Of a stretch of 15,000 bases of DNA, positions 11,723-15,000 are shown in pieces. Each line of letters opens with the position of its first letter. The first letter of the stretch is position 1. The notes beneath the pieces were generated by a model. That model was not told the origin of the DNA. It made no database searches and saw only the letters and a program-made list of their open reading frames with translations. Origin of the DNA: Botryococcus braunii (Eukaryota > Chlorophyta > Trebouxiophyceae); assembly GCA_002005505.1 (NCBI GenBank), contig KV908409.1, positions 311,917 to 326,916 of the forward strand. The letters are read 5' to 3'. The position numbers and the translations under genes were made by a program.

Positions 11723-11738
11723 GTACAGGGCCCTGTAC
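11723..11738. repeat. Perfect 16-bp palindrome after the stop of the plastid-type gene
   Basis: GTACAGGGCCCTGTAC is a perfect inverted repeat with no loop. It begins 34 nt past the stop codon on the - strand, within the likely 3' UTR. As RNA it can pair between molecules rather than form a stable hairpin. A protein-binding site is also possible. Confidence 0.6.
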
Positions 11739-11771
11739 TCCGATGGAGCTTCTGGCGGACACGGCGCCATA

Positions 11772-13996
<2,225 letters not shown>

Positions 13997-14259
13997 CTGC
14001 ACAAGACCGGAACACAGTCATGAAACTGCCCATCTGCCATTTTGACCACAACCACAAAATCTAATGGGCTCAATTCTTGGAGGATCCGCTCTTCAATCCG
14101 TTCTTAAATCTACCTTGACGATCTGTATCACCAACCGGGCATGTGATCTTGGGGACCTCGAGGGGGAATGAGGGGGATTGCAATCCCGATCTGAGATTCA
14201 TTCTCGACCAATTGCAAGCACTCTTGGTGTGGAAACCCCCCCATAAGATGCCTCGATAT

Positions 14260-14284
14260 GCATGGCCCCTAAAAGGGGCCATGC
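14260..14284. repeat. Perfect hairpin, 11-bp stem and 3-nt loop
   Basis: GCATGGCCCCT, AAA, then AGGGGCCATGC. It is GC-rich and stable as RNA or as extruded DNA, and lies in the presumed 5' region of the plastid-type gene. Confidence 0.9.
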
Positions 14285-14475
14285 CCTTTTCAATCAAGCC
14301 CCCTTCCCTAGTCCTCTGCTGAGACCTAGAAATGGGGTTTGGTGAACAGCTTGTGAGCAAGCTCACTGCCAAAACTTACAGCTCAGCCCAATTGCTCAAA
14401 CAAAGCATCATGTGGTTCTGATGGCCGGGCCCAATCTCGCTGCTGCTTGTTCGGATCCTTTGCAGACAGTTGAGA

Positions 14476-14496
14476 AAAGCCCTTTTGAAGGGCTTT
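14476..14496. repeat. Perfect hairpin, 9-bp stem and 3-nt loop
   Basis: AAAGCCCTT, TTG, then AAGGGCTTT. It has the same stem-plus-3-nt-loop design as the hairpin 200 bp away. On the - strand it is preceded by AATAAAG, so it could lie near the 3' end of some transcript. Confidence 0.85.
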
Positions 14497-15000
14497 GCAC
14501 CAAATCTTTATTCGACTGGAGTGCTGGAGGAAAAAGATACAAAGCAGAGCAAACAAATGGGTTTACAACCCAGCAGAGACGATCTTGAAGGAGCTTTTCA
14601 AGATTGAGGTTTCATGCTTACTCCATATTGGTAAGGTTTTCAGAATGATTACTCCAGCTTGGTATCTGATTCAGCAGGGGCAATAGCAAGATAGGTGTTT
14701 GCAGTGATTGCAGGAGAACGGCCCCACTGAAGGCAAATTGATCAGTCAGAGATAGAAATCAGGGAGGAAAGTGTTTGGCGAGGTACAGCTGAAAGAGACA
14801 AGGAGCCTGGAACAGAATTGGGCAAAACCTCATGCAGTGGTGAACCAGACTTACAAACACGTGTCATTAGGACCATGAACAAGGGCAGAGCATCAAAGCG
14901 GCCTGGAACCAGACACTCGGGAGTTAGGGGTTAACCAATGGTACGAATTTTAGCGGGCGCCATTCCGAACTACCGGGGGCAATAGTGCAGGAGGTTAGAG

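Larger units (their letters stand above)
8520..11771. other. Gene-poor stretch; no protein recognised
   Basis: Frames here are short, mostly begin at non-ATG codons and show no family resemblance or splice structure I can support. It holds the foldback at 9145-9288, short tandem repeats near 9621 and 9975, a (ATGCC)n run near 10696, an A14 run at 11037-11050 and a (GCT)7 run at 11283-11304. The last ~100 nt or more before 11771 should be 3' UTR of the - strand gene. Confidence 0.5.
13997..15000 (-). other. Probable 5' region of the plastid-type gene; first exon not settled
   Basis: Exon 13996 needs an upstream phase-0 coding exon. The best candidate is 14876-14787. It starts at an ATG, is Ser/Val/Leu-rich like a transit peptide (MVLMTRVCKSGSPLHEVLPN, then SVPGSLSLSA) and ends in phase 0 at GCT|GTACCT. 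The donor is weak. Donors with better consensus, such as GAGCT|GTAAGT at about 14380, are in the wrong phase. The intron would be 790 nt. AATAAAG occurs on the - strand near 14510. No other gene is seen here. Confidence 0.2.

Overview
This window is nuclear DNA from a eukaryote with spliced genes. The organism is probably a photosynthetic protist, perhaps of the green lineage, but I cannot name it. The evidence is: GT-AG introns that I can place exactly; an eS31 ribosomal protein gene in five coding exons; a second multi-exon gene whose N-terminal region looks like a plastid transit peptide; a TGTAA element (the usual poly(A) signal of core green algae) just after the eS31 stop; and many long dinucleotide and poly-G/poly-C runs. 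There are no bacterial operons, CRISPR arrays, rRNA genes, convincing tRNA genes, or transposon or virus proteins.

Layout. (1) At 120-2843 on the + strand is a 907-codon open frame for a low-complexity Ala/Ser/Pro/Gly/Thr-rich protein of unknown function. It may be the last exon of a larger gene that starts left of the window. (2) 2844-5360 shows no gene. It holds three long G-runs on the + strand, a diverged direct duplication and a CT/AC microsatellite. (3) At 7850-5438 on the - strand is a ubiquitin-like::eS31 (RPS27A) fusion gene. I reconstructed all five coding exons; they join into 149 codons plus a stop with every splice phase agreeing. Its ubiquitin part is strongly degenerate and its zinc finger has a short CPTC knuckle. 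A cluster of five GTAC cores lies 105-161 bp upstream of its ATG. (4) 8071-8388 on the - strand holds a possible small secreted-protein ORF, weakly supported. (5) 8400-11700 is mostly gene-poor and contains a 90-bp near-perfect foldback with a third partial copy, plus short tandem repeats. (6) From 13996 to 11772 on the - strand lie four exons with matching phases that encode a charged, helical, probably plastid-targeted protein. A fifth, 57-nt exon could be a cassette exon. The first coding exon is not certain. Its introns carry very long (CT)n and (CA)n tracts. (7) 14000-15000 holds the presumed 5' part of that gene and two perfect short hairpins.

The eS31 gene is housekeeping translation machinery. 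The plastid-type gene is of unknown function. The two lie on the same strand but nothing shows a shared pathway. The long + strand ORF converges on the eS31 gene across the repeat-rich spacer. I see no gene system or island. The most interesting points are the degenerate ubiquitin moiety, the 40-nt last exon with a G15 run where a pyrimidine tract is expected, the in-frame cassette exon, and the foldback.
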